Source: Acropora yongei (Eukaryota > Cnidaria > Anthozoa > Scleractinia > Acroporidae). Taken from it: a stretch of 17,500 bases of DNA. Where the stretch lies: positions 3,702,062 through 3,719,561 of the forward strand of contig BLFN01000570.1 of assembly GCA_014634225.1 (NCBI GenBank), in the 5' to 3' direction. Positions 8,023-16,231 of this stretch are shown here, one piece after another. Below the pieces are notes generated by a model that was not told where the DNA came from, ran no database searches, and worked only from the letters and a program-made list of their open reading frames with translations. Each line of letters begins with the position of its first letter. Positions within the stretch are counted from its first letter, which is position 1. A program made the translations under genes and the position numbers.

Positions 8023-10101
8023 CTAAGAAATTTCTGATGCCAGAATTCTTTCCAATCTCCTGATTAGAAGACTTTTATCCCCTGATAAGGATGCTCCCCT
8101 TGCATGAAGCTCTTCTTTTAGTGCTTTCATGTTGATGGTTTTTGGGTCAATATTAACTGGTGGCCTTGTTACTCCTCTTGATGAGTGTGCACACTTCTTG
8201 TGAGCCTGAAGAGTTAAATCATCTGGAAATCTCATTTCACGTTTCACACTTGAATGGCTTAAGGATACCCAGAAAATTTTCATCAATTTTCATCTCTTGT
8301 GCACACCTTACAACATTCTTATCATTCTCACAAAATGCACAAAGAGAAGCTTCACCTCTTGATCGTCCACACACAATAGCAAAGGGTATCCTTACAGTGT
8401 GGTGGGAGGCGAGACTCAAAGTGAGATATGTAGGAAGAGGGGACAGGCTGGTGTTCAGGCAAGTAAAATGCCCTAACATAATAAGTGCGCATGAGCTGCC
8501 ACCACTTACCGACGTTGCTTGTTGATCGAGATCTGTTGGTTAAATTTAAATCCTGCTTTACACCTGAATGCTTTGATTCCTTTGCTTGCAAGGAAATAAT
8601 ACCATAACCCACTTTGTATTGGCTGTAAAGTAATTCTGCATGATAGGGTACAGCATATCCAATGGTCCAAACTGTTAAGTTAACAGCTTCTGAATAGAAT
8701 AGAGAGATGAGGTTGAAGTACATGGTGCATATCTCCTTCAGTTGATTTACTCCAGCTAGATTTATTTCAACTTTGCTGAAGAGCATCCCAGAATCTCGGA
8801 GATATTGAGCTGCCTTACCAAGAGCGAGGCGCTTGATCTTCTGAGGACCAGAGTCATCTTCTATTTGAAGGGCATCAATTAATCTAAAGGAGTACCTGGC
8901 CAATGAAATAGCTTGTTCACGTATTAATCTAGTGGTGATGTTGTTGCTCCTTCTATCTTTGTCATTGTAGTGTTCCCTTATCTGCCTTGCTAGGAATGCT
9001 AACTGACAACCTTTCCTAACTGCACTACCTCTGACACCATAGTCTGATGTAGACCTACCTATTGCTACCTGAAGTACCTCATGCTGCTCTGTAACTAATG
9101 CTGACTACCTAACTCTATCACCAGCACCCTCAGGGTAACTTGAAGAGACTGACTTACCAGTTGTTTTTCCCTCTTGATGAGTATCCTGCACCTGCAAAGG
9201 TTAGCTCAAAACATCTAGAAATTCATCAATCAAACCTCTCTTCAAAGCTTCCTGGTAAATCATATTCAGCATATGTTGCCAAGCATTGATCTCATTATGA
9301 ACTGGCTCTGGTCTCTGGCGATCTGCAAACTCATCAATCCTTGGATAAACAAATTGTCTTATTCCATTCTCTGCCATAAATGATAGTTTTTTTTCATGCC
9401 ACTTGACTTGACTTAGAGACTTGCTCAGAGATTCTTTATAGGTGTTGAGTTTTTCAAGATCTGATTTCCTCTTTTCCATACTTGGTGGCCTCCATCTATC
9501 TGAAATGGAATGCCCTATGGATGCACCCATGGTCCCCAAACAGCCTTTGTGAACATTTGCATAAGGGGAGGGGGAAGTAGCAGCCTGATTTAACTCACCA
9601 TTAGCCCAACTTTGCCATGACTGATTAGCACTTGGCTGAAACTCTTAAGTGCACTGCTGACCACAGACAATCAAAACATTACCCTCTAGCATTAACATTT
9701 CCTTCACTGCTTCCATACTCTTTCATTGCCTTTCCAAACACACCCTGTAAAAACCTACCCCTTTTGTAACCACTTATTAATTTTTCCATGGTCTCCTTTT
9801 GAGCACATGATGTAATATAATCCCATGCACCATACAGTGCACCTTGTTCCCCACCATGGATGAATTCTAGAATATTTCTAGCTTCCTGCCTTCGCCTGTG
9901 GCGTGTACTTGAATGAGGATTATTTATCATTTCAAAAGTAGTTGCACTACTTTGTCTGCGCGCCTTGGCATGCTGCTTTTGTTCCAAAAGTGTCTTGACT
10001 TTCTCATAATCTTTGGTGACACTCTCCAACTTTCTTTACAAATCCTTTAGCTCCCCCTCAATGTCTTCCTTCCGCTGGTTTACTTCCTCTAATGTATTCA
10101 T
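8023..10101 (-). pseudogene. Long transposon-type gene relic: coiled coil, C2H2 finger, C-terminal SAP domain
   Basis: From ATG at 10101 the frame starts MNTLEEVNQRKEDIEGELKD, a coiled coil with a TAA at 10038-10036, and continues through YGAWDYITSCAQKETMEKL. A frame change near 9680 leads into a frame kept from about 9650 to 8370, interrupted only by TAA 9647-9645, TAA 9203-9201 and TAG 9107-9105. This middle part includes VRKGCQLAFLARQIREHYND, LTVWTIGYAVPYHAELLY and KWWQLMRTYYVRAFYLPEHQ. It recalls an uncharacterised family common in cnidarian genomes (memory only). Two further frameshifts (about 8370 and 8240) precede KCET/EMRFPDDLTLQAHKKCAH, a C2H2 finger that lost its second Cys at the break. 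The end is a clear SAP DNA-binding domain (NMKALKEELHARGASLSGDK, then LLIRRLERI), with the stop at 8025-8023. Total about 690 codons. SAP plus zinc finger suggests a DNA-binding nuclear protein; the enzymatic role, if any, is unknown. The gene at 11073-10552 may be its 5' end. Confidence 0.65.
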
Positions 10102-10551
10102 CAAAATCAAATATCAATAAATCAATTAATTTACCAAGGAGTCAATCAAGAACAAAATCATTAGGAGTGTCAACAAGAACATCTTTATTACCCTTTTTCT
10201 GACAAAAAAAGCTACAGTATAGGGAATAGAATAATAGCAAGAGGTTGTGGCTTCGTTAATAGCTGTGAACGCTAAAAAGGTTAGGAAGACAGACTAACAC
10301 AGATTATAAAATTTAAAGGTTAAGTCAGATACAAACTAATAAGAAACAACAAAAACAAAACTACAATAGGGCCGGCTTTTGCCTTGAACAAAGAAAAGAT
10401 TTTTATGTCACTATGTCATATATTTCAGTTAACAAAAATTCATTCAAAAAAGTAATAACCACAAAAAAAAATTGGAGGGCCTAAAATAATATTTTGCTCA
10501 GAAAGCAATGCAGCACTGTCATTTTCATAACCATTGAACTAGTGTATCCTA
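10102..10551. other. Non-coding spacer, possibly an intron
   Basis: AT-rich with no supported frame. On the minus strand it ends in a pyrimidine-leaning stretch with CATTAG just inside the 10101 frame, which could be an acceptor. If exon 2 of the upstream gene used the GTGAAA donor after GAAGCAG, this spacer would be an intron joining the two genes. Confidence 0.35.
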
Positions 10552-11073
10552 TTAATTATCTATTGAATTTGGAAATATGAGTGCCCATGCTACTTCTAAA
10601 TTTAGAACACAAAGGGCCATTTCACCTGCTTCAAGTCTAGCTGTCTCAACTCTCTCTTCAACTATACGAATCTTCCTTTCTTTTTCACCTATTTCTGACG
10701 CTCGAGCGTTAACTCTAGCTTCCTTGTCATCTGTGCGAAGTTTCTTTCGTTCACAATCCTCTGTGATTGCTTCAGCGGCAAGTATCCCTTCCCTCTTTAT
10801 AGAATGCCCGACTTGAACCGGTGAATTGTTCCAAAATGAGTTCACTGTTCTCTTTGAATTGCACTTCCCTGGTTGACGATCAACTTTGCCACATATTCTG
10901 CTCTTTGAGCAGAGCTTCTGAACGCTACAAGAAACCAAAACGTTTTTATTTATGGAGCAACTAAAACTATGATTTAAAAATGGCGGACGGTTAAGAATGC
11001 ATTTCAAAATGGGGGGTTAAACTCATTCTACCTACCTTCTTTCTACTTGTTCTTGGTCGCTTCGAGACGCCAT
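10552..11073 (-). CDS. Two-exon gene for a 136-residue coiled-coil protein
   Basis: Exon 1 is 11073-11036: MASRSDQEQVER plus two bases, ending at a GTAGGT donor (11035-11030). Exon 2 starts at 10924 after a strong acceptor (GTTTTGGTTTCTTGTAG). Joining them keeps the frame and gives an uninterrupted protein of 136 residues to the stop at 10552. Exon 2 opens with a Cys/Lys/Arg-rich part (VQKLCSKSRICGKVDRQPGK), then TVNSFWNNSPVQVG, then a charged helical segment (ERKKLRTDDKEARVNARASE and KERKIRIVEERVETARLEAG) that should form a coiled coil. The two-exon reading has no stop or frameshift, rare in this window. I recognise no family. An alternative donor in GAAGCAG-GTGAAA could splice onto the coiled-coil start of the 10101 gene, making this the 5' part of that larger gene; the matching coiled-coil character and shared strand favour this possibility, but the sequence alone does not settle it. 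Confidence 0.55.
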
Positions 11074-11540
11074 TACTTCAGTTTACATTTTGAGCTTAGG
11101 ATACCTTGGCCTGATGGGATACGTTCTTTTTTAACGGACAAAATATTCATCAGACAGGGGTCCCACGGGCTTTCTTGTGTTCTTGAGAAGCTATTATCGA
11201 GAAAATGCACTAAGTTCTAAGCTCAAATTTTTTTTCCTGTGATAAAAAAACTTCAGAGCTGGTTATATTACACGTTCATGACTGTATGCGCTTTTTAAAA
11301 CCCCCCCTAATACTTTTTAGGACGTCTACGATGCAAGGGACATTTTAGAGAACAAACAGCGGGAAGATGCCTCCCCTGCAGATTTGTTGAGAATTAAGAC
11401 TTCATAATATATGCATGCTCCTTCATAAAACAAAATATTTTCATGTGAAAATACACACCTTCATCAATTTATGTACATAATTTACATCTTTGTTAGCCAT
11501 TGCTTAGAGGCCGCATGAATCACGTGATCACAACAGCGTT
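11074..11540. other. Intergenic stretch between divergent genes
   Basis: It separates the minus-strand start at 11073 from the plus-strand transposase relic, so it should hold the promoter of the former. No TATA or CCAAT box was evident. A CACGTG E-box-like hexamer lies close to the transposase fragment (about 11521). Nothing else was recognised. Confidence 0.35.
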
Positions 11541-12052
11541 GCGGAGGAAAACTACCTAGACCCTCGTGCATTTAATGCTGCTTATGGTGTGCTTGTTTTT
11601 ATGGCAATGGTTGAACACTGCAGAAGACAGAGACGTACACGTCGAGGCAACCCCTACTTTTGGAAACTCCCAAGCCCAAACCCTTGGTTTGACATCCACT
11701 ACAATGACCAAAGAATTCCCAAAGAGTATTTCAGAAAACAACTGCGCATGAATCGTCGTACCTTGATATCTTGTTGAATGTCTTGTGACCTGCGGTAACA
11801 TGCGAAAATACAAAATTGCGTGACTACATCGTTCCAGATAATGGACTCGCACTTGGTTTGTATCGTCTGGTGCATGGGAACAGTTATGAAAGTATTGGGC
11901 CAAATTTCAATCTTAAAAGATAGACTGTTCTAGAAGCAGTTCAAGCCGTTGTGGACGCCCCTCTCAACCTGAAGAATGTCTACATAAAATTTCCCATTAC
12001 AGAAGTGGCTTCTACGAGACAGCCCATGAAGGATGCCTCCATTTTTGCATAA
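11541..12052 (+). pseudogene. PIF/Harbinger transposase N-terminal fragment
   Basis: The first frame (AEENYLDPRAFNAAYGVLVF...) includes RRGNPYFWKLPSPNPWFDIH and RKQLRMNRRTL, the Trp-rich lead-in and start of the PIF/Harbinger helical DNA-binding region. After a one-base shift near 11765 the second frame continues DILLNVL, TGA (11786-11788), KLRDYIVPD, GLALGLYRLVHGNSYESIG, TAG (11921-11923), then TVLEAVQAVVDAPLNLKN and YIKFPITEV, ending at TAA 12050-12052. GNSYESIGPNFN is the helix-turn-helix seen before the DDE core in this family. A full transposase has roughly twice this length; the DDE catalytic core is absent. The sequence is lost about 40 bases before repeat copy 2 begins, so that insertion or a deletion may have cut the gene. 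Harbinger elements typically also encode a Myb/SANT-like protein; one lies at 16232-16964. Confidence 0.75.
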
Positions 12053-12090
12053 TTTCCATTAGCTTTTGGCCCTGCTTTTCAATCAATTCA

Positions 12091-12550
12091 ATGCTCCTGT
12101 TACGGGACAGATTTTGTATTCACTTTGTTTCACTTCGTTTCTTTTGGCGTTGAACTTCAGCACTCTGCCGTAGCCGGGAGCCAACTCTCTCTACTCTGCC
12201 ATCACTGACGGCCAACTACCCTCAAGCCCTCTTAAAAGTGGCATTTATGTGTGTACTCGCTGAGATGGGATTGGTGAATGCGCATATTGTTAGATAAAGA
12301 TAACCAACAATAGGAACTGAGGTTTCCACAGTCCTTTGCACGTGGGGCTAACCGCGGGAAAACTGACACTACAGATAACGGATCATGTATCTTATGGGGT
12401 CGACATCTCGGCCAATACTCAACCGATCCACGGTCGAGTATCGAAATATCAACCGACATTCCTATCGGTCGATATAGTTGGCATTCACCGATACTTCATC
12501 GATATATTGGTCGGGACAACGGTCGATATATCTCTCACTACATCAGTCAA
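12091..12550 (+). repeat. Dispersed repeat family, copy 2 (longest internal version)
   Basis: It starts ATGCTCCTGTTACGGGACAG exactly as copy 1 and follows it, with point differences and small indels, to the GTGGGGCTAACCGCGGGAAAA block. It lacks the CACAGCTTCAGCG segment present in copies 1 and 3. It then adds the CGATAT-rich tract (12405-12545) nearly absent from copy 1. The TATTGTT (12285-12291)/AACAATA (12306-12312) stem is preserved. Copy 2 truncates the Harbinger relic region on its left. Confidence 0.85.
12405..12545. repeat. Cluster of CGATAT-type palindromic units inside repeat copy 2
   Basis: Variants of ACCGAT, GGTCGAT and CGATATAT recur about ten times. Two successive imperfect hairpins are visible: TACTCAACCG (12416-12425) with CGGTCGAGTA (12431-12440), loop ATCCA; and ATCAACCGA (12448-12456) with TCGGTCGAT (12465-12473), loop of eight. 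Each has one mismatch, in both cases CA where pairing would require CG, as expected from decay of a CpG. The tract looks like a once-regular array of palindromes. Its role, for example as transposase or silencing-factor sites, is unknown. Confidence 0.6.
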
Positions 12551-12864
12551 TAGTATTTAATACGATAAGAATATTCTGATTTCATTGGGTGTTTTGCTGT
12601 TGTTATGACCCATAGTATACTCTCAGCGCAAGCATAAACTTTTGCAACTGATGTTGTTCCTTACGGTAAGAAATGCCTTGAAAAATAATACATACTAGTC
12701 TTGTCCTTCCACAATCGCGGAAAACTTTGGTCGCAGGAGAGTAGAAAAGGGGAAAATGTTTGTAAGTTCTCACAAACAGAGTGTTTCTTTTTTTTTTTTT
12801 CTGGAGAACGTCAGGATAGGAAATTTAAATGATCCATGAAAAGAAAAGAGGGGTTAACAACAAT
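12551..12864. other. Non-coding spacer
   Basis: No frame or motif was recognised. It contains a run of 13 T (12788-12800). Confidence 0.4.
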
Positions 12865-13079
12865 TTAAAGGAGCTACGTCACGGACCGTGCTTCTTGACA
12901 AAAAAAAGCCTAAATTTTTCAATTTCGTTGTTTGTAATCTGTGTTAATCATGGCCATCCCTAATCATCCTCGTACCGTTTTGGTTCATCACTTTGCTGGC
13001 GTTTTTCTAACTTAGCAATTTAAAGGTGATTCTGCACATTGGAAAAAATTACTTATAACTCGTGACAATGCTTCCTTAA
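12865..13079. mobile_element. MITE-like element with TTAA target duplication
   Basis: TTAA at 12865-12868 is followed by AGGAGCTACGTCACGG, and at the other end CTCGTGACAATGCTTCC (13059-13075) is followed by TTAA (13076-13079). The ends are imperfect inverted repeats, matching at about 10 of 15 positions with GTCACG shared. The element body is 207 bases and has no coding capacity. TTAA duplication is the hallmark of piggyBac and Kolobok superfamilies. CACGG-A-CCGTG (12880-12890) adds a small palindrome at the left end. Confidence 0.55.
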
Positions 13080-13533
13080 GTTAGTAAACTGCACGTGATG
13101 TTAACGCAAGCGGTAGCAAGCCCTACGTATACTCCCTAATGTTTCTCGGGATAAGGGCGCGCGCTTGATGTATGACGTGGCAATATGAGTGGTGTGTGCG
13201 GTGAGCATGGGAAAAGGTATAAAAATTGAGGTAAATTTCACTTGTTACGTGTAATATTTAACACTTTATTATAATAACTGTTACATTTCACTATTTCGAC
13301 TTTTGTACATAGCACTTTCCTCTATAAGTGTCAATAATATAACATTACAAATGTAAATGCATTTTAATTTAAATCATGAAAATTAGCTAATGGTGTACAG
13401 AAAGGAAGATATATTATTTTTTTCTATTTTACAAGTTTTCATCTTGAAAAGGGTAACGTAACAACATAACATAATGGCTTATGACAACATAAAAATGCAA
13501 AGTAAGTAAAATACGTAAAAACTAGATAAGAAG
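13080..13533. other. Non-coding stretch with an isolated promoter-like pair
   Basis: TGACGTGG (13173-13180, CRE-like) lies 37 bases before TATAAAA (13218-13224) on the plus strand. Downstream there is only AT-rich sequence with no plus-strand gene, so the pair may be chance or drive a non-coding transcript. Confidence 0.3.
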
Positions 13534-13882
13534 TTACTTTCCAGCATAGAAATTTTCATTTGGATAGAAGGGAAGCAGTTTCCTTCTTCTTTCAGTTTGT
13601 TTGCCTGGGCCCTGTACCCACTTAAGGCTTCCCGGCAACGTAATTCAATTTTTTTTATTGGTGCCTTTCCTTTTGTTCCTCTTTCCTGCTGTACCACCGA
13701 GTGGTACTTTTCAACGTCGATTATTTTTAATCTGCACATACCGATACAATCATGGACTGTATTTCAGGGGACAGCAAAGTCTCTCATGGCTTGTGCAAGA
13801 GAGCAGTCCTTGTTCTTGAAAATTTCGAGAACTCCTTCATATCTGTCATGAATTCCCTCTAGATTTGTCTCCCTAATCATTC
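13534..13882 (-). pseudogene. Helix-turn-helix exon relic of a cnidarian/fish repeat-gene family
   Basis: A pyrimidine-rich acceptor (TTATTTTCTCCATCAG) precedes an open frame MIRETNLEGIHDRYEGVLEI, then FKNKDCSLAQAMRDFAVP. A TGA follows (13766-13764) where an Arg codon CGA would fit. Then come DVEKYHSVVQQERGTKGK, IKKIELRCREAL and YRAQANKLKEEG. A one-base shift near 13580 restores LLPFYPNENFYAGK and the stop at 13536-13534. The SLAQAMRDFAVP segment is a helix-turn-helix of the kind where a factor recognises DNA through an AQAM..F.VP..T motif. The whole resembles an uncharacterised family I recall from corals and fishes, sometimes labelled CCDC106-like; the label is uncertain. One stop and one frameshift make it a relic, but coding character is otherwise well kept, suggesting recent decay. 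It would be the last exon of a gene whose earlier exons I cannot identify. Confidence 0.55.
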
Positions 13883-14186
13883 CTGATGGAGAAAATAACA
13901 TTATTATTCCACCTATTATATGGCCCTGTCTCACAAGTACTGGGAACTACAAAATTCACGAAATTATTGGCTGAAATTGATATTGATTGCTGTCTAGACT
14001 TTCCCTTCTAGACCGTCATCTAGATCGTGTAATGTTTTGCAGTCAAAAAGTTGCAAACTAAAACGTAAAATCATAGACTATTTTAGTTTTACAATATCTA
14101 TTTGGGAAAAAAGGTATAGAAGACGGGGAAATTGTGGAAGAATTAAATTCGGCTCATCTCCGTTCGCAGTCAAACGTTAGTACAAA

Positions 14187-14408
14187 TCAATTAAATTCTT
14201 CTTGCTTTTGCCATATTATAAACAGAGTTTCTGTATCAGTAAACAGATGATAATGATCAGCAGCGGTGATAATAGGCTTTGATTTTGGGGAAGTTTTCTC
14301 TTGTAATTGAGCGAGCGCCTTTAATATTTTGTCTGTTCGATCCGCACGTTTCGGATCGGACACAGCTTCTTTGAGTTTGGCGTGCATTTCGGCTTCCTCA
14401 AAAGACAT
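14187..14408 (-). CDS. Hypothetical 73-residue open frame
   Basis: ATG at 14408 opens MSFEEAEMHAKLKEAVSDPK, then a Lys/Gln-rich helical part (DKILKALAQLQEKTSPKSKP) and a hydrophobic end with the stop at 14187. The composition is plausible for an alpha-helical protein and better than random AT-rich frames nearby. It lies on the same strand upstream of the helix-turn-helix exon (13534-13882) and downstream of the Gag relic, so it could be a first exon of the former. No donor was found near its end. No family recognised; it may be chance. Confidence 0.25.
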   Translation of the reverse strand: MSFEEAEMHAKLKEAVSDPKRADRTDKILKALAQLQEKTSPKSKPIITAADHYHLFTDTETLFIIWQKQEEFN

Positions 14409-14529
14409 TGGACGTTGTAAGGAAACAAAATTTTTGAGATCTGGTCTTTAACCCTGGGTAAAATAATTGATATATTCCCAATGTTGTATAAATTGGCTAA
14501 ATTATAAGACTGAAAACTTTGAAAGCTTT

Positions 14530-15304
14530 ATTTGATGATTCTCTGGCTCAAATCCGTGAAAACGGATTGCCATGCGGTTTACCCCTTATTCAGCTCAGTT
14601 AGATCAGGTTGCAATCAAGTAATGAAATCACGCATTATAATATGTCGCGCATGGGATAATCTTGCCACAAATGTGGCAAATTTATTTGTTGCACAAGTGG
14701 ACGGATAGCCACGGCAAATTGGCTGACCGTCAGAAGGTAGTTGATTCTGCCCATTAAACTTTGTGGCAAAAGCCACACATCCGAATTGGGTTGGAATTGC
14801 ATTTTCAATGCTTGTGCGAGGTGTTCAAAATTGTTTGCGCTGAAACCTGGGTATTGTTGAACCACACATTTACGTTCCCCATCAAAGACAACGGGAAGGT
14901 CCCCATTTTTGCATCCTCACTTAGCTTATAGAAACGAGCTTTTCTTTCAAAATTAGCCAGGAATTCATTGACATCCAATTTCAGTAAAGGAACGCCACAA
15001 CATGCCAGTTTGCATGGGATGAAAGCTTGAGTGCACTCGTTAGGTTCGCCAATTGAGCATTCCAGTGGATTGCTAATTCTTTTGTATGGTCGGAGAGTAA
15101 TTTAGTGACCTGATCTGTGTCCATGGTCGGAACTTCGTTTAGTGGGAGATCTGAAGTTTGCAGCCCATGATCAGAACCTAAGTACTCTTTATCTGAAACA
15201 ACTTGAGCGTATTGCATCAAGCACATGTGAGACAAAGACTCCATCCGTGAATCACTATTTTGCAAAGATTCTAGAACCTTAGCAGGTTCTAGTGTAGATG
15301 CCAA
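14530..15304 (-). pseudogene. Ty3/gypsy-like Gag relic
   Basis: On the minus strand the first part (from about 15304) is a helical region without a known motif. The capsid-like region follows after a frame change: LDVNEFLANFERKARFYKLS, EDAKMGTFPLSLMGNVNVWF. After another change come FSANNFEHLAQALKMQF, DVWLLPQSLMGR, and VSQFAVAIRPLVQQINLP to the stop at 14635. A third frame carries MRDFIT and LQPDLTELNKG down to about 14530. The order (an F.E-type helix, a Trp-Phe strand, AL..QF, then L..R ... QFA..IR.L....NLP) is that of retrotransposon Gag capsid domains. No zinc knuckle, protease or reverse transcriptase follows, and no LTR pair was found. At least three frame changes and several stops show it is a decayed fragment. 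Confidence 0.6.
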
Positions 15305-15701
15305 TTTTGCCTTAATTCACATAAACACCTTGCTACTGTCAAAATACAGGAATTGTCTGATTCAATTTACAAGTGTATTCAATCCCTTTTTCCCTAAAAG
15401 CGAGCAACAAATCAACACAACTTAAAAGTTGACGCTTCAAAGATTGAACATTAAGAAACCAGATTTGTTGGCACATGGAAACAAACACTTAAGAGATAGC
15501 AAAAGGGTTAGTTGAGGTCCTGCCCTTAGGGACGACCCACATGGAGAGTTAGGTGGCTTAAGAGGTTATGGTTTGGCTTCCCCGACCCATGATATTAAAC
15601 TGGAGTGCTTTACCAACGCAACTCACGGTTTGGCGAGGACTGCTCCACTTCTTTTACCAGGGAATTCTTGTACCCACATTCTCCACCAGAAATAAATTTA
15701 T
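15305..15701. other. Non-coding stretch upstream of the Gag relic
   Basis: This is where a 5' LTR or leader would lie for the minus-strand Gag relic. No TG...CA-bounded repeat or tRNA-primer site could be recognised, and no tRNA B box is present. Somewhat more GC-rich than its surroundings around 15510-15660. Confidence 0.35.
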
Positions 15702-15983
15702 GGGACAGATTTTGTAGTCACAGCTTCAGCGTTTCACTTTGTTTATTTTAGCATTGAATTTCTGCACTCTGCCGTTGCTGGCCGCCAACTACCCTCTAGC
15801 TTTCGTAAAAAACTAGCGTTTATGTATGTACTCGCTGAGATGTAATTGGTCAATACGCATAGCACATAGCTAAAATGGAGTTAATTAAATTGTCTGATAA
15901 AGATAAACAACAATAGGAACAGAAGTTTCTGGGGTCCTTTACACTAACATGTGGGGCTAACCGCGGGAAAACTGACACTACAG
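15702..15983 (+). repeat. Dispersed repeat family, copy 3 (shortened)
   Basis: It starts at GGGACAGATTTTGTAGTCAC, shared with copy 1 (including CACAGCTTCAGCG), and continues through GCCAACTACCCTCTAGC, TACTCGCTGAGATG and GTGGGGCTAACCGCGGGAAAA to CTGACACTACAG. It ends there, without the CGATAT tract. It is the most diverged copy: the middle has an extra segment (about 15861-15893) and the TATTGTT stem is lost on one side. Confidence 0.8.
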
Positions 15984-16231
15984 GTAAGTACGTGAAGATG
16001 CCTAACATGGACTGTAATACAACTTTATAAACAAAGGAGCTGCTAAAGACGGTCCTCTGTTTCAAACAACATTGGCGAAAAATCGGCTTTTGCGCAACAC
16101 ATTAACTCATGGGAAGTCAACTACGAGAGACAAAGTTGTTTGCGACAGTTAATTTGGTTTGCATGTTTCAGTCTCCTAAGTTCTTCAGCATGGTGCGATT
16201 AAAATACTTTATAAAAATATAGTTTAAAATA
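15984..16231. other. Short non-coding spacer
   Basis: No gene or motif recognised; it begins at the end of repeat copy 3 and would hold the 3' flank of the Myb/SANT relic. Confidence 0.35.

Noticed and set aside
8023..10101. A ciliate-like code with TAA/TAG as Gln
   Set aside because: The gene also has frameshifts, it ends naturally at TAG, and other relics here have TGA and Tyr-type stops, so decay explains the data better.
15305..15701. Possible LTR or tRNA-like sequence beside the Gag relic
   Set aside because: No repeated TG...CA pair, primer-binding site or tRNA B box could be found.
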